Assembly (NCBI GenBank): GCA_030544215.1
Contig: JARZZO010000012.1
Span: forward strand, 42,013,194 to 42,077,193
Direction of reading: 5' to 3'
Source of the DNA: Zantedeschia hybrid cultivar
Lineage: Eukaryota; Streptophyta; Magnoliopsida; Alismatales; Araceae
DNA length: 64,000 nucleotides
Shown here: piece by piece, positions 11,531-20,909 of the stretch
Numbering within the stretch: the stretch's first letter is position 1
Layout of the letters: each line of letters starts with the position of its first letter
Notes under the pieces: generated by a model
Databases searched by the model: none
What the model was told of the DNA's origin: nothing
The model's input: only the letters and a program-made list of their open reading frames with translations
Position numbers and translations under genes: made by a program

Positions 11531-11896
11531 TTGAATCGCGTCGCCCGTGGCCGACGCCATTCAAGCCCCCTAAACTGGTTCCTGAAACCCGGCCTCAAAT
11601 AGGGCCTAAAACGCGTCGTCCTGGGAAGCCGCCTTTTTGAAAGGCGTCACTGTCCTCAGACGCCATTCACAACAGAACCCGAAACTTGCAGAAAACTCAA
11701 TCGGGGTGATTTCTGCCTAAATGGCGTCGTGCTGGCCCGTCGCCATCCTAAATGGCGTCGTCCAGGCAAGACGTCGTTTAGCGCCAGCACCCCAGACTGA
11801 CAGAACCTCAAATGGGACGATTTCTGCTTAAATGGCATCATGCTGGCCCGTCGCCATTCTAAATGGCGTCGTCCAGGCACGACGTCATTTAACGCC
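11531..11896. repeat. GCGTC dyad cluster 1 of solo Gypsy LTR
   Basis: About six dyads occur in 370 bp. The first, 11531-11564, is nearly a full 34-bp inverted repeat: TTGAAT, mismatch, GCGTCG, centre, CGACGC, mismatch, ATTCAA. Later units have TAAAT/ATTTA outer arms (TAAATGGCGTCG...CGACGTCATTTA). Decay copies such as TGGCATCATG show loss of CpG on one side. Homologous clusters lie at 15965-16333 and 43632-43863. Confidence 0.85.
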
Positions 11897-12447
11897 AGGA
11901 ACCTGGTTCCGCAGCTCTACCCGAGGGCTCCCCTTTTCACCCCCAAATGCCCCAAAACGCACCGAAACAGAAGAAGAAGAGGGGAAATCAAACTACCATG
12001 CGAGAACTCATAAATCCACATTCATAAACACAGCCATATCGCTAAGAAACCCCTTCTTAACATGCTCATTCTACTCCCAAACGCATCATGCTTCACATGG
12101 AAACTACGGGTGAAATGATTACAATCCATGCAAGGTTCGTCCCCCTACCGATCTCTTGAACTCCTCTTGGCTCCGCCGCCCAACCGTCGCACCGCAGACC
12201 GCCGCCGGTACTCCGAGGACGCCGCCACTCCGCAGGGACGTCGGCCGCTGCCCGGAGAATGGAACGCCGCGAAGAAAGTGGTGGTGATAGTGGTGAGAGG
12301 TAGAGAGGTAGTGGAGTGGTGGAAGATAAAGAAGGGGAAAGGAAAGGGGAAGAGAAGGGTCGGAGGGGCGGAGAGGGCGAGGAGAGAGAGTGAGAAGGTG
12401 AGAATGAGGGAAAGAAGGGAAGGCTCGCGGGGTCAATCTGAACCTGG

Positions 12448-12762
12448 CTAAAACGCGTCGTCCGAGACAGACGCCAATCAGATGACAGGACAGGCCGTAC
12501 TGACAGCGCTCTGAAACGCGTCGCTAACCACCGACGCCGTTCAGACGACAAGACCGGCACCGTACACTGACATCGCAGGGTCGCAGTCTGAATGGCGTCG
12601 CCCATCACGGACGCCGTTCAGACGACAAGACAGGGGCCGTACTCTCGTGACCCGAAACCCGCCCACGAGGCGCCCACGTGGCACAACAGCAACAACCCTA
12701 AATGGCGTCCACCCAGCAAGACGCCGTTTGAAAGGCATCGTGCAGGACAGACGTCATTCAGA
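12448..12762. repeat. GCGTC dyad cluster 2 of solo Gypsy LTR
   Basis: Five dyads near the right end of the LTR share the form TGAA-N-GCGTC...GACGCC-N-TTCA or TAAATGGCGTC...GACGCCGTTT. Centres differ in sequence and length (about 8-12 bases), while the outer A/T arms switch between TGAA/TTCA and TAAA/TTT together. The cluster is matched at 16885-17184 and 53822-54048. Confidence 0.85.
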
Positions 12763-12839
12763 AGAAATTCTCAAAACCCCTCAGGGTCCAAACCGGGGGA
12801 TCCGACCTGAATACTGAACCCGAAACCTCAGTCCTTATA

Positions 12840-13391
12840 CGCCCACCCCTTGCAGGAACCCTAGTTGCAGATTTATGGGGAGGCCAGCGGCGGAGATGTC
12901 GGGGTACCCGACGGCAGGCCCGGCCACGCCGGCGGCAGGCCCGGCCCCGCCGGCGACGGCCCCGGCACCGGAGGCCAACCGGAGATGGGCAAAAGAAGCC
13001 CGAGCCCTTCTTTTATTAACTTAAAAAATCTGGTTTTTCAGGGTTTCAAAATCCGAATTTGGGGCTTGATTTTGTAGCCCTCTAAGGGCACTCCTGCGCC
13101 GACAATCATACTCGGTGGACAGTGATCACTATCACCTTGACATCTGGAGATCTGGCCCGCCATCCCAACACTTGGGAAACCCGTATAAAGCGGCCGAAAA
13201 GCCCCGGTTCATTATCTCATGAAGAACACCGAAAACCCCAAAGTAAAATTCGAAAAATTGTAGAAAAATAAACTAATTAACTATGCCCATCTTATGAACA
13301 CAGATCTGATAATTAATCGAATATTTAGCATGGAATAACACATGAAATATTGATTTCAGAGACCGAAACAGGACGAGAAACAGTGAAACCT
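12840..13391 (-). other. Copia-1 leader adjacent to PBS
   Basis: This is non-coding leader resumed after the solo LTR. It starts with the second CGCCC duplication, then a very GC-rich stretch (12890-12985, CCGGC-rich and locally self-complementary), then AT-rich sequence up to the PBS. I see no ORF supported by homology. Confidence 0.6.
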
Positions 13392-13405
13392 GGCTCTGAT
13401 ACCAC
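13392..13405 (-). other. Copia-1 primer-binding site
   Basis: The minus strand reads GTGGTATCAGAGCC immediately inside the 5' LTR. TGGTATCAGAGCC is complementary to the 3' end of plant initiator-Met tRNA, the usual primer of plant Copia elements. Confidence 0.95.
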
Positions 13406-14957
13406 TGTTGGATTTCTCGAGTTTCTCCGGATCTCCCGTGCAGCGGAAATAAAAATAAAAACGGAGATCCGTTCCCGTTTCGAAAAACTAAAAACTACGA
13501 TTATCGGATAATCGATTCTCACCATATACGGATTCGAATCCGCAACCGTTTGGTTCCGTCGGTGCGACACCGCAAGCCGCGCAAGTGCCCGGCCTCTAGC
13601 AAAGTCCACGCAATCCTCCTCGCGACGGATATCCTCACGTTTCTCGTTCTTCGCAGCCCACGAAACCTCCGCCAGTCACCGCAATGATCGTCGCAACGCG
13701 CAGACAATTTCCCATCGAACGGGATTCGGAGAAGCGGCAGAGTAGATCCAGATCTGTCTGGGACACCAGAGAGAGAGAGAAACAGAGGAGGGACGGCCAG
13801 GGTTAGCAGCAGCTTGGCCTGCTCAGCCCGTTCGCTATGTTTTATACTAACCGCGCGATTTTTCATAAAAATCCCCGATTTATATAAAACCCACTTATTT
13901 ATCCATCGCCTTGAGAATCATTTGCGTGTGACCTCTAGGCCCAATTACCAGTCCAGTTAATGGCCCAACAAGCCCAGTGACTCCTCATTGACTTTATTAA
14001 TCAATTAATAACCCTTTATTAATTAATTAATCAATCGAATTAATGTCGCACATCGAATTCGACCGGGCCTCCGATCACGTTGGGTGCCAAGCAACACCGC
14101 GTGAACCCGGAAGGTATCGGGGTTAAGTAACCCACTCTTTGAACCTTTCCGCCGACAGTTACCGCGTAGATATAATCCTTCATTCATACAATGCCCTCGA
14201 GTCAACTCAGGGTATGGCGTGCTATCAAACCCTAACCGGTCGACTCACTTGGATTGGATGCCGCTGATAAATATCAAAAAACTCCTTTCCCGATATTATC
14301 GTCCGCCCTGGCCAAGGACTTCCGCACATCCTTCCTAGAGCATTCTCTCTCTAAGTACCGAGAGCGAATGATTCCTTATTGACACACAATTCCCTTCGAC
14401 GATATTTCGATGTACCCAATCCTTGACGTTTTAGAATCCCGTGGCTAGAGATTCGTAAACCAAGGTCAAAGCACAGAAGTCCACCGATAAGGTGTCCTTG
14501 GTGTCTCAGGTCCGAGGACCATCCACGCAACTACGACAATAGAATCAACCTGGTTGACAGTGAGGTACAATACCATCCAGCGATTCAGTCAGATCAGTTC
14601 AGTGAACTCATTCTCCAATGAGCACCTACAGATTCGCCTTAGTGTCTCCACACAAGTGACTTATGAGATCAGTCACCCTCATCATATGAGTAGGAGTAAT
14701 CTGTACTAATCTAACCGGATATCCGATGTCCTTCTCGGATATCCTCCGACTATGAACGATTAAGAATATGTGTGTTTAAGTGACCAGTCTCATTAGTATG
14801 ATCTCATCATAATCTGATCACTATAGCACATATTCACGGACTTCATTATGAAACAATAATTAATGCGATTTACACATAATGAATATTATGTCATTATATT
14901 AATAAATGAACGAGATTTACATAGTCAGATTGGCTTGTAGGCCACCTAAAACTAACA
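13406..14957 (-). repeat. Copia-1 5' LTR with promoter
   Basis: This 1552-bp LTR is the partner of 2868-4417. TATAAAA on the minus strand (plus 13840-13846) is the best promoter candidate. It contains the GA tract, the GATTCGAATCCG block and the conserved GGATATCCGATGTCC region. It ends at the AGGTA duplication. Confidence 0.92.
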
Positions 14958-15964
14958 AGGTATATTGCCAGTGTAACGACCCACCACCCTATAATCGGGG
15001 GTCCGATTACTAATGGGTACCGAATCATTAATTTGGAACCAAACCAGGATCTAAGTAAGTCTGGGAAATAAACAATAAACTAAGCTAAACATTCACATCG
15101 CATTGAATTGAAAGGAAAATGCAGGAATTAAAAGTTATTACAATGCGACTCGATACAACAAATAATTACATATTCCAACAGAAAAGAAATAATTAAGCAT
15201 ACATGCCAGAAATAAAGATAACAACTACGTCGGGGCATATCCTGGAACAACAACTGACGGCGTGCGACATACAGCAGCACACCCCTCGCTAAGTCTACCT
15301 GGAGTCCTCACCTGAAAATCCGTAGGGGTGAGTCTCAACGAAAAGACTCAGTAGGGATCCTTCGATCCCCACTGCCCACTCTCACACCCACAAGTGCAAA
15401 GTACAGCTGGAGGTACAGTAACCAAGTAAAGCAGTAATTACTACACCTAAATCTCTATATGAATCACATGCATTCGAAGTATATTTATCATGCATAATTC
15501 CAATTTACCAGGGAACCCGTAACCAGCGTATCCTCAAAACACGTCAACCACACAACGAAAGTGGGAAACATCGACCCGCTGAGACCAAACAATAACCCCT
15601 CGGATAGCACGCTAGCTACTCCGGCCCAACTGGCTCAGGTGGTTACTCCTTCCCCCAGCACGAGTGACACTCCACAGGTACCACTCCGACACTGGTACTA
15701 GCTAACCCCGTGGTTCACCAGGTGACCCTCTCTCACTAGGCATCACCCCGCCACTGCTCCCACCGGCGTTGTGCTCCACCCACACCAGCACAGGGTGATA
15801 AAGCGTTACAACTGTCACTCTAGGTCCACAGTAACACAAAACACGGTACAGTGTGATCCGGTCACGAAGAATCCATCATTATCGAGTAGATTTAAGGTAT
15901 GCATTTAACCGACTATCTAATAGTGTAAATACATTTTACTGGCATGGATTAGTGTAGTTCTGTC

Positions 15965-16333
15965 TTGAATCGCGTCGCCCAAGGCCGACGCTATTCAAGC
16001 ATCCTAAACTGGTTCATGAAATCTCGGCCTCAGAACCTGGCGTAAAACGCGTCGTCCTGGGAAGCCGCCTTTTTAAAAGGCGTCGCTGTCCTTAGACGCC
16101 ATTCACATCTGAAACTGAAACTTCCAGAATCCTTAATCAGGGTGATTTCTGCTTAAATGGCGTCGTACTGGCCCATCGCCATTCTAAATGGCGTCGTCCA
16201 GGTACGACGTCATTTAACGTCAGAAACCCAGACAGACAGAACCTCAAACAGGAAGATTTCTGCCTAAAACGGTGTCGTACTAGCCCGTCACCATTCTAAA
16301 TGGCGTCGTCTAGGTACGACGTCTTTTAGCGCC
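15965..16333. repeat. GCGTC dyad cluster 1, truncated Gypsy LTR
   Basis: Its organisation matches 11531-11896, starting with a TTGAAT...ATTCAA unit at 15965-15998 whose centre reads CCCAAGGC instead of CCCGTGGC. Further TAAATGGCGTCG...CGACGTCATTTA units follow. Substitutions fall in centres as well as arms. Confidence 0.85.
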
Positions 16334-16884
16334 AGAAACCCGGTTCCGCAGTTCAACCCTGGGGTCCCCCTTTTTGATCCCCAAGAGCCCCAAAATCACA
16401 CAAAACAGAGGGGGAAGAGGGGCAAGCTAAACCATCACAAATCCACATTCACAGAAACTCCCATTCCCATCAAGAAAAAGCCCCTAACATGCTCATTCTA
16501 CCCAAAAAACCATAAATCTGTAGCATGTTTCAAGCGGGGGAACATGGTTTTAAAATAAAACACAACGGGAATCGTCACCCTACCGATTCTTGAACTCCTC
16601 CTGGCTCCGCCGCCAAACCGTCGCACCGCAAACCGCCGCCGGTACTTCGAGGACGCCGCCACTCCGCCGGGACGTCGGCCGCCGTCCGGAGAATGGAACG
16701 CCGCGAAGAGAGTGGTGGTGGTAGTGGTGAGAGGTGGAGAGGTGGTGGAGTGGTGGAAGAGGAAGAAGGGGAAAGGGAAGGAGAAGAGTGGGGAGAGTCG
16801 GAGGGTGGAGAGGGTGAGGAGAGAGAGTGTGAGGGTGAGAATGAGGGAAAGGAGGGAAGGTTCGCGGGTTAACCAGAAACTGGC

Positions 16885-17184
16885 TAAAACGCGTCGAGAT
16901 GTACGGACGCCTATCAGTCGACATGACGGGCCGCTCTGACAGAACTCTGAAATGCGTCGTCCATCCAAGACGCCGTTCAGACGACAAGACTGGTGCCGTA
17001 CACTGACAACCCAGGGTCGCAGTCTGAAAGGCGTCGTCCCTCACGGACGCCGTTCAGACGACACGACAGGGCCGTACTCTCGCGGCCCAAAGCCAGCCCA
17101 CGTGGCACCCACGTGGCACAATCTAAAATGTGTCTGCAACGTTGGACGCCGTTTAAACCGCGTCGAGCCCGCTCGACGCGAAAC
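16885..17184. repeat. GCGTC dyad cluster 2, truncated Gypsy LTR
   Basis: Units with TGAA/TTCA arms lie near 16950 and 17025, and TTTAAACCGCGTCGAG...CTCGACGCG at about 17153-17181. The last has a longer core (CGCGTCGAGC paired with GCTCGACGCG), the most symmetrical example in the window. Confidence 0.85.
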
Positions 17185-17264
17185 AGAGCAGAGTCCCAGC
17201 CCCATCAAGGCCTGGACTACAAGGTCCGACCCAAAAACCGGATCCGAAAACCTCAATCCTTACA

Positions 17265-17280
17265 TCCTCCCCCCCTTAAA
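17265..17280 (-). other. Polypurine tract of truncated Gypsy
   Basis: The minus strand reads TTTAAGGGGGGGAGGA directly beside the LTR, a typical Gypsy PPT priming plus-strand synthesis. Confidence 0.9.
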
Positions 17281-17353
17281 AGAATTTCGCCCACGAAATT
17301 GCCTGCTAGAATTAACGAGGTTGAAACATAGAGATACAAGCTCACAAGAGAAC

Positions 17354-18340
17354 TTACGAGAAAAGGTAAGGAAACTGCTCCCGCATCTCGTCCTCACGCT
17401 CCCAGGTTGCCTCGCCCCCGGAGCGGTACTGCTAAATCACCTTAACCATAGGCACAACCTTGTTCCGAAGGACCTATTCTCTGCGATCCTCAATACGAAC
17501 TGGAAACTCTGGAAAAGACAAGTCCTCGGCGATCTCCAACTCAGAAAAATCTAAAACACGGGAGGGATCCTGAACATATCTTCTCAGCAAAGAAACATGG
17601 AACACATCGTGTACCCCTGCAAGACTGGGCGGCAAGGCCAGCTGGTACGTGGTTTCCCCAATTCGAGCAAGAATGGGAAATGGCCCAATATATCGCGGAC
17701 TCAGCTTGCCTCGCTTCCCGAATCTCATCACACCCTTGGAGGGTGAGACTCGGAGGAACACGTGGTCCCCAACCTCAAACTCAAGCGGTCTCCTCCGTAT
17801 GTCAGCGTAACTCTTCTGCCTGCTCTGAGCTGCGATCAGTCTCTGCCGTACTATCCTAGCAACCTCAGCACACTGCTGAACTAACTCTGGCCCTGCTATC
17901 TGCCTCTCACCAATCTCGGACCAACACACCGGAGATCGACACGGCCGCCTGTACAAGGCCTCATAAGGCGCCATGCCGATACTAGAATGATAACTGTTGT
18001 TGTAGGCAAACTCCACTACAGGTAAATGCTGCTCCCAAGAACCTCCCCAGTCTAAGCAACATACCCTGAGCATATCCTCCAGAGTCTGAATGGTCCTCTC
18101 CGACTGCCCATCAGTCTCGGGATGATAGGCCGAACTGAAGGCCAACTGCGTGCCCAAGGCCTTCTGAAAACTCTTCCAGAACCTGGAAGTAAACCTCGGA
18201 TCCCAATCTGATACGATGGATAAAGGCACCCCGTAAAGAGAAATGATCCGATCTACAAACAACTTAGCCAACTTACCGACTGACCAGTCCTTCCTAATAG
18301 CTAGGAAGTGAGCAGACTTGGTGAAAAATAGAGTAAGGCC
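17354..18340 (-). pseudogene. Gypsy integrase C-terminal part (chromovirus-like)
   Basis: Starting in TKSAHFLAIRKDWSVGKLA, the frame (open 18271-17474) contains SDWDPRFTSRFWKSF (second catalytic Asp), AYHPETDGQSERTIQ (Glu), EFAYNNSYHSSIGMAPYEALYRRPCRSP and the GPFPILARIGETTYQLALPP region of the integrase C-terminal domain. After the TAG at 17474 the homology continues in another frame with VVPMVKVI...GGEATWEREDEMRE and a stop at 17354, a tail typical of chromovirus-type INT. So one frameshift and one stop are present. The first catalytic Asp lies in the deleted part. Confidence 0.88.
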
Positions 18341-18352
18341 GTAGCCACCACA

Positions 18353-18433
18353 GAGAGCAGAGTCCCAGCCCCATCAAGGCCTGGACTACAAGGTCCGACC
18401 CGAAAACCGGATCCGAAAACCTCAGTCCTTACA
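18353..18433 (-). repeat. 81-bp remnant of truncated Gypsy 5' LTR
   Basis: This matches 17184-17264 (CAGAGTCCCAGCCCCATC ... CCTTACA) with about two substitutions. The second GCCAG duplication follows at 18434-18438. Confidence 0.92.
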
Positions 18434-18520
18434 GCCAGGATCCTTCTGATATGGCTAGAGCAGATAGGGACCTTAGGAGGTTCTTAGTCTTCTTCTTCAG
18501 TAGGCTCTTGTTCGGGACCA

Positions 18521-18962
18521 TGTATTGGGCCTTTCCATATTTGGAATAGAATAGAAGCTTTGATTTTCATGCTTGCTCATCCGCTTGCATGGTAGAGCAT
18601 TGGAATGGTCTTAGCTCCTGAATGGAATGAATATTAAGAAAAAAAGAAAGAAAATAAACCATTGAAACAGTGTTGAATTCTATGGAATTTCCGTTACTTG
18701 ACCGAACAACACAAATTAAAGTGATTTCAACTACATCGAATGATGTTTCGAATTAGTCTTCACTCTCCAGTTTATGGCCGCCTCTCTATGTACCAGTTGT
18801 TGCTTCATTACATTATATAGGCTCGTGATTCGACTTTGATCGTTATGGACTGGTACCAAGCAAGCCGACCTAATACAGCCAGTACAGTCACAATGAAAAT
18901 GGCTCCTTCTTTAGTGAGAAAGTATGAACAAATGCATGAACAATTTGCATTGTCTAGCTATG
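18521..18962. other. Unidentified about 440-bp insert in PMD exon 2
   Basis: The PMD homology stops after FGTM at about 18520 and resumes near 18963 (TTACATCCACTG...), as judged against the uninterrupted second copy at 25530-25545. The intervening DNA has no LTR ends, no terminal inverted repeats I can see and no clear duplication. It contains a short membrane-like reverse-strand reading (AIFIVTVLAVLGRLAWYQ). It is unlike the surrounding transposons in codon and base composition. Organelle DNA is possible but I could not recognise a gene. Confidence 0.5.
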
Positions 18963-20909
18963 GGAGCTTATACTCTTTCTTACATCCACTGTCGTTTCTT
19001 GAGTCTCCATGTAGATCTTGATAGGTTAGGAGAGTATGTTTGGGGTGTAGCCCTTCTGGCTCATCTTCACAGATCTTTCCGCCATTACACCGGACCGAGA
19101 GACCAGCATCAGCGGCTTCACGCCGTTTCTTCAGGTACTTGACTTATTTTAAATATTTTCATTTCATTAAATGCTTATGATACAATACATGTGATTCTAA
19201 CTACATGCTCTTTTATGCAGGTCTGGAGTTATTAATATTTACCCCTGGGCCGAGCGAGGCCATCTACACAGCCGGCGGCAGTTCCACTTGCCCGGCATTG
19301 GCGTTCGGTAGTGGACACGGCACCACAGCGTCACCAACTGACAGCCTCCGCCTTCAATTTCTCGACTACCAAGAGCTTATGGTGAGTTTTAATTCTTTTC
19401 TTGCCATTTATTATTATGTTTCATATTTGATTAATTATCTATTTTATCAAAATGTTGTTAAACTGCTCATTTAATTGACTGTTTTGTTAAAACATGTATT
19501 TGCTTTTTAGAGATTATTAGAACTTGTTGATTTTTTTATTATCATTATTATTTCCATGAGAAATGCAATGTAGCTAACCTATATAATGCAGGTTATATGG
19601 AGTCCATACCTAGATATGGACGATACAGGGCAGCCCTGGGTAGAGCAGGGGTGTGGCCGATTTAGGCGCAAAGTGTGGTTGCATTGCATGAATGAAATCG
19701 CCCTCCTGTGTCTAAAGCTGGTGATGCAGACATTAGGGCTGCATCAAGAGTGGGTGGAGGAGGAGATCCCGGAGGGGATCGAGAGGACCATGCGAGGCAA
19801 GCAGGCCCGCACCGACTGGAGTGCCAAATTCCTGGATCAGCGGGATGACTGGCATTGGTACGGGGTTCCGGTGGAGTCGCAGGCGGTGAGCAGCGATGCT
19901 TACCTCCAACACTACCGGACCTACTATGCGGCTCACCTTCAACTTCCCCATCCTCTCGATGTAAGTATGATGCATATGACATGTTATGAATGTTTATTTT
20001 ATTCTATTAATTATCTTGCTTATATTTGTGAATGTATGACATGTTATGGTATGAATATGCAGGATGCACAGGATGCCACCATCATCACCCTCCAGGGCCA
20101 TCTCCAGGACGCCAAGGCCCAATTGGAACAAGTACAGAAGGAGCTGAATGAACTGGTGAGCATGACATGCAATATGAATCATAGATGCTTTCTTTTATTG
20201 TTTTGACGTTGGTACACTGACAGTGATCTCCTCTTTGTTACAGCGTGCCGCTTATACTCATGCGGCTCCTCCTTCATCGTTTACTGCCACTGACTCGTCT
20301 TCCAGTGCCACGCATGAGGCCACCATCACTGACTTGCAAAGTCAGTTGGCCCTAGCCATTCGCCATGCCACCCAGGCTGAGGACAATGTTGCTGCCCGAG
20401 TAAGTCTTCAACTTGCTTTTTACATGGTATCCTTTGCTTGCTTGATTAGTTGGCTGACAGTGTCTTTTCTTGCTTGATTAGTTGGCTCTCGAGGAGGCTC
20501 GGGGCAGGGCGGCCCGTGTCATCGAGTTAAAGGAGCAGTTGGCTAGGCTCTCCACAGGTGACCTTCCCCAAGAACTTTTACGCCTCCAATCACGCCTGGA
20601 GGTCATTACTGAGGAGAGGGAACGTGAGCGGCAGGAGAGGCACCGGATTGACACAGAGATGTCCTCTCTCCGAGTCCATCTTGGAGTGGCCGAGCACGAG
20701 AGGCGCAACATAGAGGAACGTTATCAGCGTGCTTGTCTGCGGGCTCAAGAGCGGGGACAGGTGAGCGCCTTTACTGCGAGCGTTGCGATTTCTTCAGCCA
20801 GGCGGGGCCAAGTGCTATGCGACCACCACCGCCATCGACTCGTAGGCTAGATGGACCGGATGAGGCCCAGAGTCAGTATGATGAGGGCGTAGGAGAGAGT
20901 CAGCCGTGA

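Larger units (their letters stand above)
10135..12839 (-). mobile_element. Solo Gypsy LTR inside Copia-1
   Basis: This 2705-bp sequence begins TGCAACGACCCGCCA and ends CAGTCCTTATA. It is homologous along its length to the LTRs at 14972-17264 and 42617-54141, which begin TGTAACGACC and end CCTTACA. The 5-bp duplication CGCCC flanks it (10130-10134 and 12840-12844). No internal region is present, so it is an unequal-recombination solo LTR, with both terminal motifs mutated (TGT to TGC, ACA to ATA). Dyad clusters are annotated separately. A GA/GT-rich tract lies near 12285-12430. Confidence 0.92.
2868..14957 (-). mobile_element. Copia-1, complete Ty1/Copia element with nested solo LTR
   Basis: LTRs at 2868-4417 and 13406-14957 both start TGTTGG and end CTAACA on the plus strand. 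They are flanked by the 5-bp duplication AGGTA at 2863-2867 and 14958-14962. The PBS lies at 13392-13405 and the PPT beside 4418. Internal order on the minus strand is PBS, long leader with three dyad arrays, then gag-PR-INT-RT-RH (7836-4432), which is the Copia order with INT before RT. A 2.7-kb solo Gypsy LTR sits in the leader; without it the element is about 9.4 kb. The coding region has many stops. It is inserted in exon 2 of the antisense PMD gene. Confidence 0.95.
14972..17264 (-). repeat. 3' LTR of truncated Gypsy
   Basis: This 2293-bp LTR starts TGTAACGACC and ends CCTTACA. It is homologous to the solo LTR at 10135-12839 and the Gypsy-3 LTR. It carries two GCGTC dyad clusters and a GT/GA-rich tract (16700-16860). 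Confidence 0.92.
14972..18433 (-). mobile_element. Truncated Gypsy element in PMD exon 2
   Basis: The left LTR (14972-17264) is followed by a PPT, the 3' end of integrase and then only the last 81 bp of the other LTR (18353-18433). The duplication GCCAG flanks it (14967-14971 and 18434-18438), so the original insertion was complete and an internal deletion later removed gag to early INT plus most of the 5' LTR. The 81-bp remnant differs from the matching end of the left LTR at only about two positions, suggesting a fairly recent insertion. It sits nine bases from the Copia-1 end. Confidence 0.93.
1983..20909 (+). pseudogene. PMD (plant mobile domain) gene, 8 exons, copy 1, interrupted by two retrotransposons
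   Basis: Exons read as 1983-2204 (GGMNRLGGKRR...), 2400-2867 continued at 18439-18520 and about 18963-19134 (PMD core: EPFWIDLVLLQVLRERWHAES, SLEDICRITGLRVEG, RDLRRFLVFFFSRLLFGT, LDRLGEYVWGVALLAHL), 19221-19381, 19592-19960 (WSPYLDMDD...FRRKVWLHCMNE), 20063-20155, 20244-20399, 20482-20760 (heptad-like, Glu/Arg-rich coiled coil) and 20802-20909. From exon 2 onward all donors are GT and acceptors AG (GTGAGT, GTAAGT, TGCAG). The first intron keeps its GTAAGT donor at 2205, but its acceptor AG has become AC at 2398-2399. Exon 2 holds several stops, for example TAG for Trp in MP(W)GHM. Copia-1, a truncated Gypsy and a roughly 440-bp insert break it. It lies antisense to the surrounding Gypsy. PMD proteins are known from MULE and Gypsy elements and from the Arabidopsis MAIL1/MAIN family. 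Confidence 0.75.

Noticed and set aside
12093..12608. 171-codon frame in the solo Gypsy LTR, and similar frames at 16498-17044
   Set aside because: Ser/Pro/Leu-rich translation of the opposite strand of a GA-rich tract; the frame is not kept between LTR copies.
18521..18962. Plastid or mitochondrial gene
   Set aside because: The composition is suggestive, but I could not match any organelle protein or RNA by eye, so no call is made.
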